A DNA stretch of 64,000 bases from Nitrospirota bacterium (GTDB taxonomy: Bacteria; Nitrospirota; Thermodesulfovibrionia; Thermodesulfovibrionales; UBA6898). This document shows, piece by piece, positions 8,086 to 17,624 of the stretch; within the stretch, counting starts at the first letter, position 1; every line of letters begins with the position of its first letter. Under the pieces are notes generated by a model that saw only the letters and a program-made list of their open reading frames with translations, did not search any database and was not told the DNA's origin. The position numbers and the translations under genes were made by a program. The stretch lies in the NCBI GenBank assembly GCA_016214855.1, contig JACRMT010000004.1:496001-560000 (forward strand), in the 5' to 3' direction.

Positions 8086-9825
8086 TTATTTTACTGCCTT
8101 GAGTTTCTTCTCAGGCTTCTTCACTTCTTCTTCCCGGAACAGCATCTGGTCAATGGCAGCGCCAGCAGGCACCATCGGATAGACCTTCTCGGTCCAGTCG
8201 ATCACGAAATCCATGATTACCGGCCTCTTGATGGCAAAGGCTTCCTTCAGCACCGGCTCAACCTCTGACTTCTTTGTTGCCCTGAGTCCGACGGCGCTGT
8301 AAGCTTCTGCGATCTTCACAAAATCCGGCACGGTTTCATCAAGCTTGGTATGCGAGTATCGCTCCTGGAAGAAGAGCTCCTGCCACTGACGCACCATGCC
8401 GAGGAAGCGGTTGTTCAGGATCGCGACCTTTACGGGCAGTTTGTTAATGACCGCTGTTGCAAGCTCCTGAATGTTCATCTGAATGCTTCCGTCGCCTGCG
8501 ATATCGATGACCAGCTTGTTCGGAAATGCAAGCTGTGCACCGATTGCTGCCGGCAGACCATAACCCATGGTGCCGAGGCCGCCTGATGACAGCCATGTCC
8601 TTGGCTTGTCATACTTGTAGAACTGTGCTGCCCACATCTGGTTCTGGCCTACCTCTGTTGCGATGATCGCATCGCCTTTGGTCAGCTCGTTGATCTTCTC
8701 AATAACATACTGGGGTTTGATCACATCTGCATCCCGGTCATAGCTCATGGGCCGCTCTTTTTTCCAGGCATCGATCTGTTTTGTCCATGCCTTTCTCACC
8801 TCAGCCCACTGCTCCTTCACCTCGTCATGGATCACCTTGTTCATCACGGTAAGCACACGCTTCACATCACCGACGATCGGCAGGTCAACGCGTACATTCT
8901 TCCGGATTGATGTGGGATCAATATCAATATGAATGATCTTGGCATTCGGCGCAAAGGCATCTATCTTGCCCGTGACCCGGTCATCAAAACGCATGCCGAT
9001 CGCAATCAGAAGGTCTGAATCCTGCACTGCCTTATTCGCATAATAAGTGCCATGCATGCCTAACATGCCTAATGAGAGCTTGTGCGATCCCGGGAACCCG
9101 CCAAGGCCCATCATGGTCATGGTTACCGGCACCCCGGTTATCTCCGCAAATTCTCTCAGTTCCTTTGAGGCATCTGATGAGATGACACCGCCGCCGGCTA
9201 TGATCAAAGGCTTCTTTGCCTTTGCTATCATATGCGAAGCCTGGGTGATCATGTATTTATTGCCTTCATACGTAGGGTTATAGCTTCTGATCTTGACCTG
9301 ATCAGGCCAGTGGAATTCAGCCTTGCTGGTCGTCACGTCTTTTGGCAGGTCTATGAGCACCGGACCGGGCCTGCCAGTACTGGCAATATGAAATGCCTCT
9401 TTTATCGTAAGGGCAAGATCACTGACGTTCTTTACAAGAAAATTATATTTCGTGCAGGGCCTTGTTATGCCGACAATGTCAGCTTCCTGAAAGGCGTCAT
9501 TGCCGATCAACATGGTAGGTACCTGTCCGGTAATGACCACCATCGGGATCGAATCCATGGCAGCGGTCGCAATGCCGGTGACCGTGTTCGTTGCACCCGG
9601 ACCTGAGGTGACCAGCGCCACTCCCACCTTGCCTGTTGCGCGTGCATATCCGTCAGCAGAGTGTACAGCTCCCTGCTCATGGCGCGTTAATATAAGCTGA
9701 AGATCCTTTTCATCATGGAGAAGGTCGAAGATATTCAGCACAACACCTCCCGGATACCCGAACAGGTGTTTAACTCCTTCCTTCTTCAGTGATTCTAAAA
9801 GGATCTCTGAACCAGTCATTTTCAT
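8086..9825 (-). CDS. ilvB: acetolactate synthase large (catalytic) subunit
   Basis: A 579-residue thiamine-diphosphate enzyme that condenses two pyruvates to acetolactate, or pyruvate with 2-oxobutyrate, in valine/leucine/isoleucine synthesis. The catalytic glutamate is in [17 protein letters not shown] (near residue 50), the FAD-binding middle domain is around residues 190-340, and the ThDP/Mg motif is [16 protein letters not shown] Lys-rich tail ends the protein. It lies between ilvD and ilvN on one strand. The 246-bp gap to ilvD holds a palindromic repeat and a hairpin GGTCAGA/TCTGACC (9842-9863) in the ilvB leader, which could influence expression but has no visible T-run. Confidence 0.97.
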   Translation of the reverse strand: MKMTGSEILLESLKKEGVKHLFGYPGGVVLNIFDLLHDEKDLQLILTRHEQGAVHSADGYARATGKVGVALVTSGPGATNTVTGIATAAMDSIPMVVITGQVPTMLIGNDAFQEADIVGITRPCTKYNFLVKNVSDLALTIKEAFHIASTGRPGPVLIDLPKDVTTSKAEFHWPDQVKIRSYNPTYEGNKYMITQASHMIAKAKKPLIIAGGGVISSDASKELREFAEITGVPVTMTMMGLGGFPGSHKLSLGMLGMHGTYYANKAVQDSDLLIAIGMRFDDRVTGKIDAFAPNAKIIHIDIDPTSIRKNVRVDLPIVGDVKRVLTVMNKVIHDEVKEQWAEVRKAWTKQIDAWKKERPMSYDRDADVIKPQYVIEKINELTKGDAIIATEVGQNQMWAAQFYKYDKPRTWLSSGGLGTMGYGLPAAIGAQLAFPNKLVIDIAGDGSIQMNIQELATAVINKLPVKVAILNNRFLGMVRQWQELFFQERYSHTKLDETVPDFVKIAEAYSAVGLRATKKSEVEPVLKEAFAIKRPVIMDFVIDWTEKVYPMVPAGAAIDQMLFREEEVKKPEKKLKAVK

Positions 9826-9943
9826 CTTTCTACCGCTCCCCGGTCAGACTGCCTGCTCTGACCAATTATGAAATTTCGCATATTGTATCACATGCAACCC
9901 TGTTAACTTCAACAAAAACGGGCCTTCCTTCAGCTAAAGTCGG

Positions 9944-10063
9944 TTAGGTCAGAAAGCCCCTCCTTAGCAAGGAGGGGTAATGGGGAGGTTTTGAAAATTG
10001 TATCAATACCCCTCCCGCCCTCCCCTTGGAAAGGGGAGGAGGCACACCCCTCATAACTGAAAG
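9944..10063. repeat. dispersed palindromic repeat, copy 2 (longest form)
   Basis: About 120 bp with two consecutive palindromes: CCCCTCCTTAGCAAGGAGGGG and CTCCCCTTGGAAAGGGGAGG. The right half matches copy 1 at 3860-3916, including the end CTCATAACTGAA. It fills most of the gap between ilvD and ilvB. Confidence 0.75.
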
Positions 10064-10071
10064 ATATTTTT

Positions 10072-11724
10072 TTAACGCACGATGGCGCCTTCATCTGCCG
10101 AGCTCACAAGCTTGGCATAGCGAGAGAGATACCCCTTGGTTATCTTGGGAGACGGCTGTTTCCATGCCTTCAGCCTCTTCTTTATATCCTGATCGCTCAG
10201 TTTCAGCTCTATCTTCCGCTTTGCTATATCAATACTGATCTTGTCGCCATTGCGGACAATGGCAATAGGGCCACCCTCCATCGCCTCAGGCGATACATGG
10301 CCTATACAGGGGCCGCGTGTGCCACCCGAGAATCGACCGTCGGTTATCAGCGCTACGGACTCGCTCAGCCCCATGCCTGAGATCGCAGCAGTGGGTGCGA
10401 GCATCTCCCTCATGCCGGGACCGCCCTTAGGCCCTTCATAGCGGACAATAACAACGTGGCCGGCCTTCACCTTGCCGCCGCGTATAGCGGTCATCGCCGA
10501 CTCTTCAGAATCAAAGACAATTGCAGTGCCTTCGAACTGCATCATGTTTTGACTGACCGCCGACTGCTTTACCACAGCCCCCCCCGGAGCAAGATTGCCT
10601 TTCAGTATCGCAATGCCTCCTTCCTTGTGGTGGGCCTTCTCAATCGGGCGGATCACATCGTCGTCATAGATCTCAGCCTCATCAGCGATCTGGCAGATGG
10701 TCTTTTCGTTCACGGTTATCGTATTGTTCAGCGTCTTTCTGAGCCTTTTGAGCACAGCAGGTATGCCGCCCGCATAATCAAGATCTTCCATATAGTTTTT
10801 CCCGCCGGGAAGCATGTCCGTGATATGCGGCGTCTTCTTTGAAAGCCTGTCAAAGGACTCGAGCGGCAGCTTTAAGCCTGCGTCATGGGCTATGGCAGGT
10901 ATATGCAGCACTGTGTTGGTCGAACCGCCTAATGCAAGATCGACCATGATTGCATTTTCAAAAGACTTCATGGTCATGATCTTCCTGGGCGTGATATTCT
11001 TCTGCACGAGCTCTACGATCCTTTTGCCGCTGTCAAAAGCGATCCTCCGTTTTTTTGAGGATACGGCAAGGGCCGTAGCACATCCCGTAAGGCTCATACC
11101 GATGGCCTCCGTGATGCATGCCATGGTGTTCGCCGTGTACATGCCCTGGCATGAACCTGCGCCCGGGCATGCGCACATCTCAAGGCTGTCCAGTTCGTCC
11201 TTTTTTATAAGCCCCTTCCGGAACTTGCCTACAGCCTCAAACGTGTCGCTCGTAAGATTCAGCCGCCTGCCCTTGTAGTGGCCGGAGAACATGGGGCCTG
11301 CGGTCACTACGATACAGGGGATATTCAGCCTGCCTGCTGCCATGAGCATGCCGGGCGTGATCTTGTCGCAGTTCGTCAGGAGCACAAGCCCGTCAAGCTG
11401 GTGAGCAGAGGCAACCGTCTCTACCATATCGGCGATCAGCTCGCGCGATGCAAGGGAGTAATGCATGCCGCTATGGCCCATGGCGATGCCGTCACAGATG
11501 CCGGGGATGCCGAAGAAAAAAGGATACCCTCCGCCGGTATGGACTCCCTTTTCAATGAACCGTTCAAGGTCCCTCATGCCGGTATGGCCGGCGATCAGAT
11601 CGGTAAAACTTGTGGCAACGCCGATGAACGGCTTGCCCATCTCTGATTTGGATATGCCTGTGGCATACAGCAGCGCCCGGTGAGGAACACGGTCAATGCC
11701 TTTTTTGATAATATCGCTTTTCAT
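10072..11724 (-). CDS. ilvD: dihydroxy-acid dehydratase
   Basis: A 550-residue Fe-S enzyme that removes water from dihydroxy-isovalerate and dihydroxy-methylvalerate to give the 2-oxo acids of valine and isoleucine synthesis. Cluster cysteines are seen in TNCDKITPG (C119) and in [17 protein letters not shown] (C184-C192). The length matches the short archaeal/anaerobe-type IlvD (about 550) rather than the 615-residue E. coli form. The ATG at 11724 has AGGTGG upstream; an in-frame GTG three codons earlier is less likely because it overlaps that site. It is the first gene of the ilvDBN run. Confidence 0.96.
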   Translation of the reverse strand: MKSDIIKKGIDRVPHRALLYATGISKSEMGKPFIGVATSFTDLIAGHTGMRDLERFIEKGVHTGGGYPFFFGIPGICDGIAMGHSGMHYSLASRELIADMVETVASAHQLDGLVLLTNCDKITPGMLMAAGRLNIPCIVVTAGPMFSGHYKGRRLNLTSDTFEAVGKFRKGLIKKDELDSLEMCACPGAGSCQGMYTANTMACITEAIGMSLTGCATALAVSSKKRRIAFDSGKRIVELVQKNITPRKIMTMKSFENAIMVDLALGGSTNTVLHIPAIAHDAGLKLPLESFDRLSKKTPHITDMLPGGKNYMEDLDYAGGIPAVLKRLRKTLNNTITVNEKTICQIADEAEIYDDDVIRPIEKAHHKEGGIAILKGNLAPGGAVVKQSAVSQNMMQFEGTAIVFDSEESAMTAIRGGKVKAGHVVIVRYEGPKGGPGMREMLAPTAAISGMGLSESVALITDGRFSGGTRGPCIGHVSPEAMEGGPIAIVRNGDKISIDIAKRKIELKLSDQDIKKRLKAWKQPSPKITKGYLSRYAKLVSSADEGAIVR

Positions 11725-11923
11725 GAAACCCACCTGCCTTTACACTCTTGAGTGTTTTATGCTGATTTTTGACTGGCTATGACAAGAAATACCTCAACGC
11801 CATAATTAGATATTATCAGGATAAGCGAAAAAGTCTGCAAGTTCTTCGTAAACTATCGAGCCTCTCGCGTGAGACTCTCAGGACAGATGGTCATTTTTTT
11901 GAAACTGCACTGAAGGCGAAGTA

Positions 11924-13792
11924 TTAATGACACACACCGGCCGTCTGATTGCATAGGGGCCGAATGGCCGGGCAGGAATTCCCCAGTATGCGACAGTCCG
12001 GAACGCATACGTTGGGACTTACATCAGTGGCACAGACCTTGCCGCTATTACATATAACGCTCCCGCAGGCAGTACCGGAGGATGCATTTTCAAGTGCCAG
12101 TATCGCATCGCAATCGGCGGATATGCAGAGCACGATGGGTTCAGCGTCGAGACTGACAGATACGGCCGGCACATCGCTAACACTTCCGGTATTAAGTTTA
12201 ATACTCTTAAGAGTCACGGGCCCGAACGTGGAAGACAAGTTTACTGACGTCGGTGAACTTGTGGCGATTGCCATTACAAAGGGATATGTTGTCGGGTTCG
12301 CACCAGAGTAGTTGCCTGCCTTCATAAGAAATATATCGGCTCCCCTAGCGGTAATGCGGGAATCAAATCGGGCAAAACGAAGATATCTGTTCGCCCATTC
12401 GAGATAGGGATATTGAGAATAGTCCGTGGCCTTTGCTGCATAATTAAAAGAGGAAACGCCAGGATGTTCCGCTTCCCATGCAAGATATTCGTCCCGGACA
12501 TCGATATATGAAGAGAATCTGGCCGGAGGTTTCCCGGTTGAATCAGCCCTGCTGACAAACTCGTCCCGCAGCCACGGGATCAAATCCATGATTGCGGCCC
12601 GGGATTCGGAGCCATAGTCCAGGTCTTGCGTGTGGACTCCCCAGCCAAAGGCCCAGACCTTTGACTTTGCGCCGGCACGGGTACGCTCTTTCCAGTTGGC
12701 GTAAAGCTGAAGGAATTCCGCTTTTTTACGGGATGATTTCCCGTCCTGCCAGAGGCCTAAATGGTCACCGACCTGGCCGATGACCATGCCCTGTGGCACA
12801 GTCATGAATTTCGTAGTCAGGTCTTCAGTAATAGCGGTTTGGCCGGGTCGGAAAGGATTCCAGGGGACGTGGCTGAAATAACCGGCCATGATCTGGTCCC
12901 CACCGCCCTCGCGGATGGTATAACCGTATTCTTTCATTAGTTGGTTAGGGTCCGTCAGTTGCGCATGGGATTCTGCCGCAGTATTGACGGCTGCAATGGC
13001 TGCAGCATCGGTTAAGCCAAGCGCAAGGGTTACGGCCATGTCGGTGAAACGTTTGTTGGCGTCCCACACTTTTCTGACGTCATTGGGGTCTGGATTCGTG
13101 TATGCGTTGGCTATTGACGGCCAGTCATGGACGCCGCGATAGTACTCGGTGTGCGAGTGAGTGCCCAGTATGCCGCCACTGGCCTGGAGCCGGGCGAGGA
13201 GCGGCAGGCAGGTCGCCTGTTCAGAAGCTTCTACGCAGAACTCGTAGCATTCGCCTACAGCGAGGAATGAAACTTTGACCCCGTAGGGTTCCAAATAATC
13301 GATCAGCCACGCAGCATTGGCAAGTTGACGTCGAAAGAAGATGCGCCGATCATCAAGCGTCAGTTGTTGGTTCAGGGGGTCGCAATGGAGATCCATGGTG
13401 ATATTGATCGGAGGCTGGGATACAGCAGTGGTCACCGTCAGGGTCGCGCTTACCGAGATGGTCCCTGATGTCGCCGTGATCGTGGTTGTGCCTGCTGAAA
13501 GCGCTGACACGAGACCGGCGGCGTCGATCGTTGCGATAGCTGTGTTTGATGAAATCCACGTTGCCGATTGAGTCAATGTCTTCGAACTGTTGTCCGAATA
13601 CGTTCCGGTTGCCATGAACTGTTGTGTGCTTCCTGCTATGACGATTGAGGTGGTTGGCGATACCATAATCGAGACCAACGTTGCAGATGCATTGCCACCA
13701 CTACTATCGCTGCTACTACTACCTCCCCCGCCCCCGCCGCATGCGCAGAGCATTATGGCCAAAAGCGCAATCATGCTCATTCTTACTCTCAT
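11924..13792 (-). CDS. lipoprotein with Big_2-type domain and divergent polysaccharide-deacetylase-like domain
   Basis: A 622-residue surface or periplasmic lipoprotein. The signal peptide ends in LLAIMLCAC, followed by a flexible GGGGGGSSSSDSSGG linker and an Ig-like Big_2 domain (about residues 38-125: STQQFMATGTYSDNSSKTL). Residues about 130-500 look like a NodB-type barrel: MDLHCDP, VKVSFLAVGECYEFC and GTHSHTEYY would supply metal-binding Asp/His. The C-terminal 47 residues hold eight cysteines and probably form a disulfide knob. The start codon overlaps the stop of the glycosidase gene (TAATG). The two genes share N-terminal modules and so are related by domain duplication. The deacetylase call is tentative; Big_2 is firmer. 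Confidence 0.6.
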   Translation of the reverse strand: MRVRMSMIALLAIMLCACGGGGGGSSSSDSSGGNASATLVSIMVSPTTSIVIAGSTQQFMATGTYSDNSSKTLTQSATWISSNTAIATIDAAGLVSALSAGTTTITATSGTISVSATLTVTTAVSQPPINITMDLHCDPLNQQLTLDDRRIFFRRQLANAAWLIDYLEPYGVKVSFLAVGECYEFCVEASEQATCLPLLARLQASGGILGTHSHTEYYRGVHDWPSIANAYTNPDPNDVRKVWDANKRFTDMAVTLALGLTDAAAIAAVNTAAESHAQLTDPNQLMKEYGYTIREGGGDQIMAGYFSHVPWNPFRPGQTAITEDLTTKFMTVPQGMVIGQVGDHLGLWQDGKSSRKKAEFLQLYANWKERTRAGAKSKVWAFGWGVHTQDLDYGSESRAAIMDLIPWLRDEFVSRADSTGKPPARFSSYIDVRDEYLAWEAEHPGVSSFNYAAKATDYSQYPYLEWANRYLRFARFDSRITARGADIFLMKAGNYSGANPTTYPFVMAIATSSPTSVNLSSTFGPVTLKSIKLNTGSVSDVPAVSVSLDAEPIVLCISADCDAILALENASSGTACGSVICNSGKVCATDVSPNVCVPDCRILGNSCPAIRPLCNQTAGVCH

Positions 13793-15486
13793 TACCGCAC
13801 CTCAACGAACACAGGATTTTCACCGACTGTCAGCGTTATCGTACCGTTTGACGCAGCTACGGTCTCAGTTCTGAACGCCGTCGCATAATCGGTCACGTCT
13901 TTGCCGGCTGAAAACTTAGGTACCGCCTCCGTCACCAGCACTGAGCCTGCCGGCAGTCCGCTGATGGATATTGTTTTCGTATTTCCAGGGGCGTAAGATG
14001 TTTCATTGAAATAATCCCACCAGGCTACATAGATCGGCGCGTTGTTCTTCATGAACTTGAAGGTATAGACATTGCCTGATGCCTGTATCGTCTGGATGTT
14101 CTTCCAGTCGGAGCCTTCGAGCATCTCGGTCATTTTTTTATACGTGTAGTAACTAAGTTTCTTGACGCCAAGACCCAGGTCATTGGTTCCCCAGCCGTCA
14201 TAGATGAGCCCAGTGTAGTCGAAGTAGCCGCCGTCATATTTGAACCCTTCCATCAGGCCGAAGGCCGGGAATATCTTCTTTATGCCGAAGGAAAGCGGAT
14301 ACACGAACCGCTTGAAATAATCGAGTGCCTGCTGCTGTTCTGTCTGGAGAGGATAATCAAACGGTGCGGGCGTAACAGATGCCGGATCGCCGCTGTATGC
14401 GCCCATCTCCGTTATCCAAAACGGCATCGAGGGAAAACCGTCTGCCTCAAGCACACTGCGGATATGGTCATAGGCTTCCTTTGCGCCACGGTAATCGCCT
14501 GTTGCATTTCCATACCAGTGGAAATCCATTACATCAACATAGTTTCCCCCGAGGGCGTTAAGAATAGGTTTGTAATGCTGGTCGAAATTCGACAGGTAAT
14601 CTGCCACCGGCGGCATGCCCGGCACGCCGCCGATCAGGACCATACAGTCGGGGCAGACCTCCTTGATCGCCGTATACGTTATCCGCTGCAGGTCAGCAAA
14701 TCGGCTCTTCACATTGTTCGGCTCGTTCCCCACCTGCCAATATTTGATTGGTGCAGCCAACCCCGACGCGGCATAGGAATCACCGCCATAGCGCCGCACG
14801 ACCGCCTTTACAAAGGCGACATATTTCTGCTCGTCCACCGGGAAATAGGACCCTGCCAGGCATCGCCCTTCGTCAATCGGCCCCTGAGGCGATATGTTCG
14901 CAAGAATATGCGTTCCGGAGGGGACTCTACTCCACTGTTTGTCATACTTCGTAAAATCATAAGCCTCGCTTGCAAGATCGGGCTGGACCAAAAACCAGAA
15001 TGCATACACCCCATCTCGCGTCCATGTGACGCCAATGTTCTGAGCGTCCCCGTACCCGTTATTGGTATATCCCTGTTTTTCGACCGATGCCGGATGAAAA
15101 CCAAACGGGCTTTCGATAACAGCGTCGTAAACAGTCAGGGTTGTGCTTCCTGCAAGGTTCCCCGATATTGCCGTAATCGTGGCTGAGCCCGTTCCGGCGG
15201 ATGTAGCAAGGCCTGAACTGCTGACAAATGCACATGACGTATTCGAAGATGTCCAGGTTGACGAAGAAGTCAGATCCCTCGTGGTGCTGTCCGAATAGAT
15301 CCCGGTTGCAGCGAACTGCTGCGTCTTGCCAAGCATGATACTCGGGTTAGACGGTGTTATGACGATAGAGACCAGCGTTAAAGATGTATTGCCACCACCA
15401 CTATCGCTGCTACTACCTCCGCCGCCCCCCCCGCAGGCAAACAGTGTTACTACCAATAGCGCAGACAGAATTATTGTTCCCCTCAT
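13792..15486 (-). CDS. lipoprotein with Big_2-type domain and clan GH-A glycoside hydrolase domain
   Basis: A 564-residue lipoprotein (lipobox VTLFAC) with a GGGGGGSSSDSGGG linker, a Big_2-like domain (about 35-125) and a TIM-barrel hydrolase. The acid/base glutamate is in KYWQVGNEPNN and the nucleophile in PFWITEMGAYSG, the two-glutamate arrangement of clan GH-A (GH5, GH39 and relatives). It ends in a beta domain of the type that follows these barrels. The substrate, some beta-linked polysaccharide, is not defined. The ATG has GAGGAGGGG upstream; an earlier in-frame GTG overlaps that site. It lies 36 bp after the Spy-like gene and is coupled to the next lipoprotein. Confidence 0.78.
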   Translation of the reverse strand: MRGTIILSALLVVTLFACGGGGGGSSSDSGGGNTSLTLVSIVITPSNPSIMLGKTQQFAATGIYSDSTTRDLTSSSTWTSSNTSCAFVSSSGLATSAGTGSATITAISGNLAGSTTLTVYDAVIESPFGFHPASVEKQGYTNNGYGDAQNIGVTWTRDGVYAFWFLVQPDLASEAYDFTKYDKQWSRVPSGTHILANISPQGPIDEGRCLAGSYFPVDEQKYVAFVKAVVRRYGGDSYAASGLAAPIKYWQVGNEPNNVKSRFADLQRITYTAIKEVCPDCMVLIGGVPGMPPVADYLSNFDQHYKPILNALGGNYVDVMDFHWYGNATGDYRGAKEAYDHIRSVLEADGFPSMPFWITEMGAYSGDPASVTPAPFDYPLQTEQQQALDYFKRFVYPLSFGIKKIFPAFGLMEGFKYDGGYFDYTGLIYDGWGTNDLGLGVKKLSYYTYKKMTEMLEGSDWKNIQTIQASGNVYTFKFMKNNAPIYVAWWDYFNETSYAPGNTKTISISGLPAGSVLVTEAVPKFSAGKDVTDYATAFRTETVAASNGTITLTVGENPVFVEVR

Positions 15487-15522
15487 TGCACCCCTCCTCT
15501 GCACACTATTATTTGTTCTGCA

Positions 15523-16098
15523 TCATCTGCCCGGCTGAGGCCTTATCGGACCGTTGCGCTCATCCGCAGTCCGGGGAGGGAATCTCTGATCCCTGCCGGG
15601 TCCCTCGCCCCTTCTCTCTCTTGCCTCGCCGATAAGTTTCCGGATTTCCCTGTTGAATTCCTGCTGAAAGAGAACAAATTTCGCCTGCTGCTCCACAGAG
15701 AGGATCTTCCTAAGATCAGCGCGCTCCTCATCATTGGTCCGCTGCAGCGCCGTATGGCTCTGTTCGAGACGACCGAGGGCAGCCTTCATCTTCGCCTCAT
15801 TCTTTTCCTTCACCGCCTCTCTCAGTTCTCGCATGCCGTCACGAACAGCTGCCTCCGCCTCTGCCCTTTTCTTATCGTAGCTGTTAAGCACCGGAAATAC
15901 CTGTGCCGAGATCTTCTCATTAAGGTCAAGGGCGCTGGTCAGCTTCCACATCCTCATGGTCTCGATCTTTTTCCTGACCTTCTCCATCTGCTCCTTCGAA
16001 GGCGGTCGGTCCCGATCGTCAAAAGGCTCGGCAATCGCTGCCGCGGACCATGCCATAAGGAACACAAACACCAATAAGCCGGCAATCTTTCTGTTCAT
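15523..16098 (-). CDS. Spy/CpxP-like periplasmic protein (LTXXQ family)
   Basis: A 191-residue exported, mostly helical protein. The signal peptide ends at about residue 24 (SAAAIAE). Long charged helices with the pattern RKILSVEQQAKFVLFQQEFN resemble the LTXXQ motif of Spy, CpxP, ZraP and CnrX, which are periplasmic chaperones or metal/stress sensors. The C-terminus is Arg/Pro-rich. It directly follows an ECF sigma factor and its anti-sigma gene, so by analogy with CnrX it may be the sensor that controls the anti-sigma factor. The ATG at 16098 is seven bases after GGAGG; the ATG at 16104 would be too close to it. Confidence 0.75.
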   Translation of the reverse strand: MNRKIAGLLVFVFLMAWSAAAIAEPFDDRDRPPSKEQMEKVRKKIETMRMWKLTSALDLNEKISAQVFPVLNSYDKKRAEAEAAVRDGMRELREAVKEKNEAKMKAALGRLEQSHTALQRTNDEERADLRKILSVEQQAKFVLFQQEFNREIRKLIGEARERRGEGPGRDQRFPPRTADERNGPIRPQPGR

Positions 16099-16100
16099 TT

Positions 16101-16667
16101 TCATCCTCCTTTGTGATCTTTTGATTGCAATGTCCTGGATAGCGCTGAGAGTTCGTCTGAACTCAGAGCTACAAATTCGCTGTGATATGATGGCGCTGTG
16201 GCATCCAATAGAGCTGCTTCTTCGGCAGTCAGACCGCCTTCCCGGGTCTGTATCTGCTTTTCAGTAATATCGTCTAATTCAAGGAGAGAGTATTCAAGCG
16301 GATCGCGGAACAGGGGATCACGCTGAGGGGCCATGCGGACCTGAAGCGGAAAAACAAAAAAGGCAATAATGATCAGCAGCAGTGCCGACACAGGCGGTAG
16401 CAGCCGCGCAGGAGAAAATCTCCCGGCAGACCGTCGGGCATGTTCATCCCTGCTCAGGACCCGGATCTTCTGCGGGAGTGTTTTCCAGAATATATCTCCA
16501 GGGTCCGGCGCCGCGCAGTCCCTCAAATCCTTTAACAGAACGAGCATTTCCGCACATTCCGCGCATTGCCCTGCATGAGTCTCGATGCACTGTTTCTGGT
16601 CGTCCGTAAGCAGCGCCCCTGCATACTCCGGCAGCAGCCCTTTTATATCATCATGAGACAGTTTCAT
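16101..16667 (-). CDS. anti-sigma factor with zinc-finger (ZAS) domain
   Basis: A 188-residue single-span membrane protein. The N-terminal ZAS motif has His and Cys ligands in ETHAGQCAECAEML (near residues 30-43), followed by a cytoplasmic linker, one membrane helix (PVSALLLIIIAFFVFPLQ, about 92-109) and a periplasmic tail with acidic helices. Such proteins hold an ECF sigma factor at the membrane until a signal leads to release. Its start overlaps the sigma gene by 17 bp and its stop overlaps the ATG region of the Spy-like gene, so the three are translated as a unit. Confidence 0.85.
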   Translation of the reverse strand: MKLSHDDIKGLLPEYAGALLTDDQKQCIETHAGQCAECAEMLVLLKDLRDCAAPDPGDIFWKTLPQKIRVLSRDEHARRSAGRFSPARLLPPVSALLLIIIAFFVFPLQVRMAPQRDPLFRDPLEYSLLELDDITEKQIQTREGGLTAEEAALLDATAPSYHSEFVALSSDELSALSRTLQSKDHKGG

Positions 16668-17196
16668 GTCCCTTCTCCTTCATTGCCTCACGAAGTTTTA
16701 GCACTCCATTATGGTACTGGGCCTTGACCGCGCCTTCTGAGCAGCCCATCACCCCTGCAGTCTCTTCGCAGCTAAGTCCCTCGTAGACCCTGAGTAGGAC
16801 TGTGAGCCTCTGGCGCTCGGGCAGCAGGTCCAGGGCAGTTCGCACGTCCTGTATTCTCTGCTTCTCCATGAGCAGGGACAGTGCCCCTTTCTGGTTGCAG
16901 ACGATCGTCTCTGCTATCTCGACCTCATTTTTCCCGCACTGCCGAATCTGGTTCAGGGTCGCATGCACCGCTATCTGATACAGCCAGGTCTTGAACGAAG
17001 ATTGCCGTTTGAAATTTCGTATGCCGCCGATTACGTTCATAAAAGTCTTCTGGGTAAGATCCTTTGCCTCTTCCATGTCTCTCGTCATGCGATAGACAAA
17101 TGCATAGATAACACGCTGATATTTCAGCACAATTTCTTCCATCGCCATATCGTCGCCGGCCATATATCGTTCGACAAGCCGAATATCATCATCCAT
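16651..17196 (-). CDS. ECF-type RNA polymerase sigma factor
   Basis: A 181-residue sigma-70 family protein with region 2 (YQRVIYAFVYRMTRDMEEAK, about 25-45, followed by DLTQKTF) and region 4 (LLPERQRLTVLLRVYEGLSC, EETAGVMGCSEGAVKAQYH, about 124-165), and no regions 1 or 3. It should direct transcription of a small regulon, probably including its own operon of anti-sigma factor, Spy-like protein and two glycan-active lipoproteins. An ECF promoter upstream could not be defined by eye in the short gap to the left terminator. Confidence 0.92.
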   Translation of the reverse strand: MDDDIRLVERYMAGDDMAMEEIVLKYQRVIYAFVYRMTRDMEEAKDLTQKTFMNVIGGIRNFKRQSSFKTWLYQIAVHATLNQIRQCGKNEVEIAETIVCNQKGALSLLMEKQRIQDVRTALDLLPERQRLTVLLRVYEGLSCEETAGVMGCSEGAVKAQYHNGVLKLREAMKEKGHETVS

Positions 17197-17307
17197 CTGT
17201 ATTCTTAGACCCCCCGCACAGGAAAAGGTTTAAACAAAAAAAAACGGCCTTACCAAGACCTGCTACAGCTGTTGTTATTTATGGGACGCCCGGGAAAAAA
17301 CCGCTTT

Positions 17308-17358
17308 GAAAAAATAAAAGGCAGGGGAAAGACCGAATAAACAGCCTTTCCCCTGCCT
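17308..17358 (-). terminator. intrinsic terminator after the YdcH-like gene
   Basis: A 13-bp perfect stem (AGGCAGGGGAAAG / CTTTCCCCTGCCT) followed on the minus strand by TTTATTTTTT. It closes the heme/cyclophilin operon 24 bp after the last gene. Confidence 0.9.
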
Positions 17359-17381
17359 CGATAAGATCAAGCTTTGACTAT

Positions 17382-17612
17382 CTAAGCGTCCGGATGAGCC
17401 TTTTTGTATTCTCTGACCATTTCCGCCATTTTATCCTTAAGGTGAAGTTTCTGCTTTGCCAGCTTCTTGCGCTCGATATCTTCTTCAGGCGTCAGATAAA
17501 CCTTTTTGTCTACTTCTATAAGCTGCATGTCAAGGTGGTGGTGCTCATCACTCACTTTTCTGAACTCTTCGTCTTCCTGCAACAGCTTAGCCATAATTTC
17601 CTGTTCTTTCAC
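17382..17612 (-). CDS. YdcH-like small coiled-coil protein (DUF465)
   Basis: A 76-residue, highly charged helical protein with the DUF465 pattern: LLQEDEEFRKVSDEHHHLD, a short loop YLTPEEDIERKKLAKQKL, then a second helix ending in a Lys-rich tail. No function is established for the family. A GTG start is favoured because GGAGGAGG lies just upstream; an ATG at 17594 is the alternative. It is the last gene of the operon that includes both cyclophilins, 12 bp after the cytosolic one, and a terminator follows. Confidence 0.82.
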   Translation of the reverse strand: MKEQEIMAKLLQEDEEFRKVSDEHHHLDMQLIEVDKKVYLTPEEDIERKKLAKQKLHLKDKMAEMVREYKKAHPDA

Positions 17613-17624
17613 CTTTGCCTCCTC

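Noticed and set aside
9842-9863. GGTCAGA/TCTGACC hairpin before ilvB as an attenuator
   Set aside because: There is no leader peptide rich in branched-chain codons and no T-run after the stem.
13353-15538. Long plus-strand frames opposite the two lipoprotein genes
   Set aside because: They are mirror images of repetitive Gly/Ser and beta-domain codons; the minus-strand genes have lipoboxes, ribosome sites and catalytic motifs.
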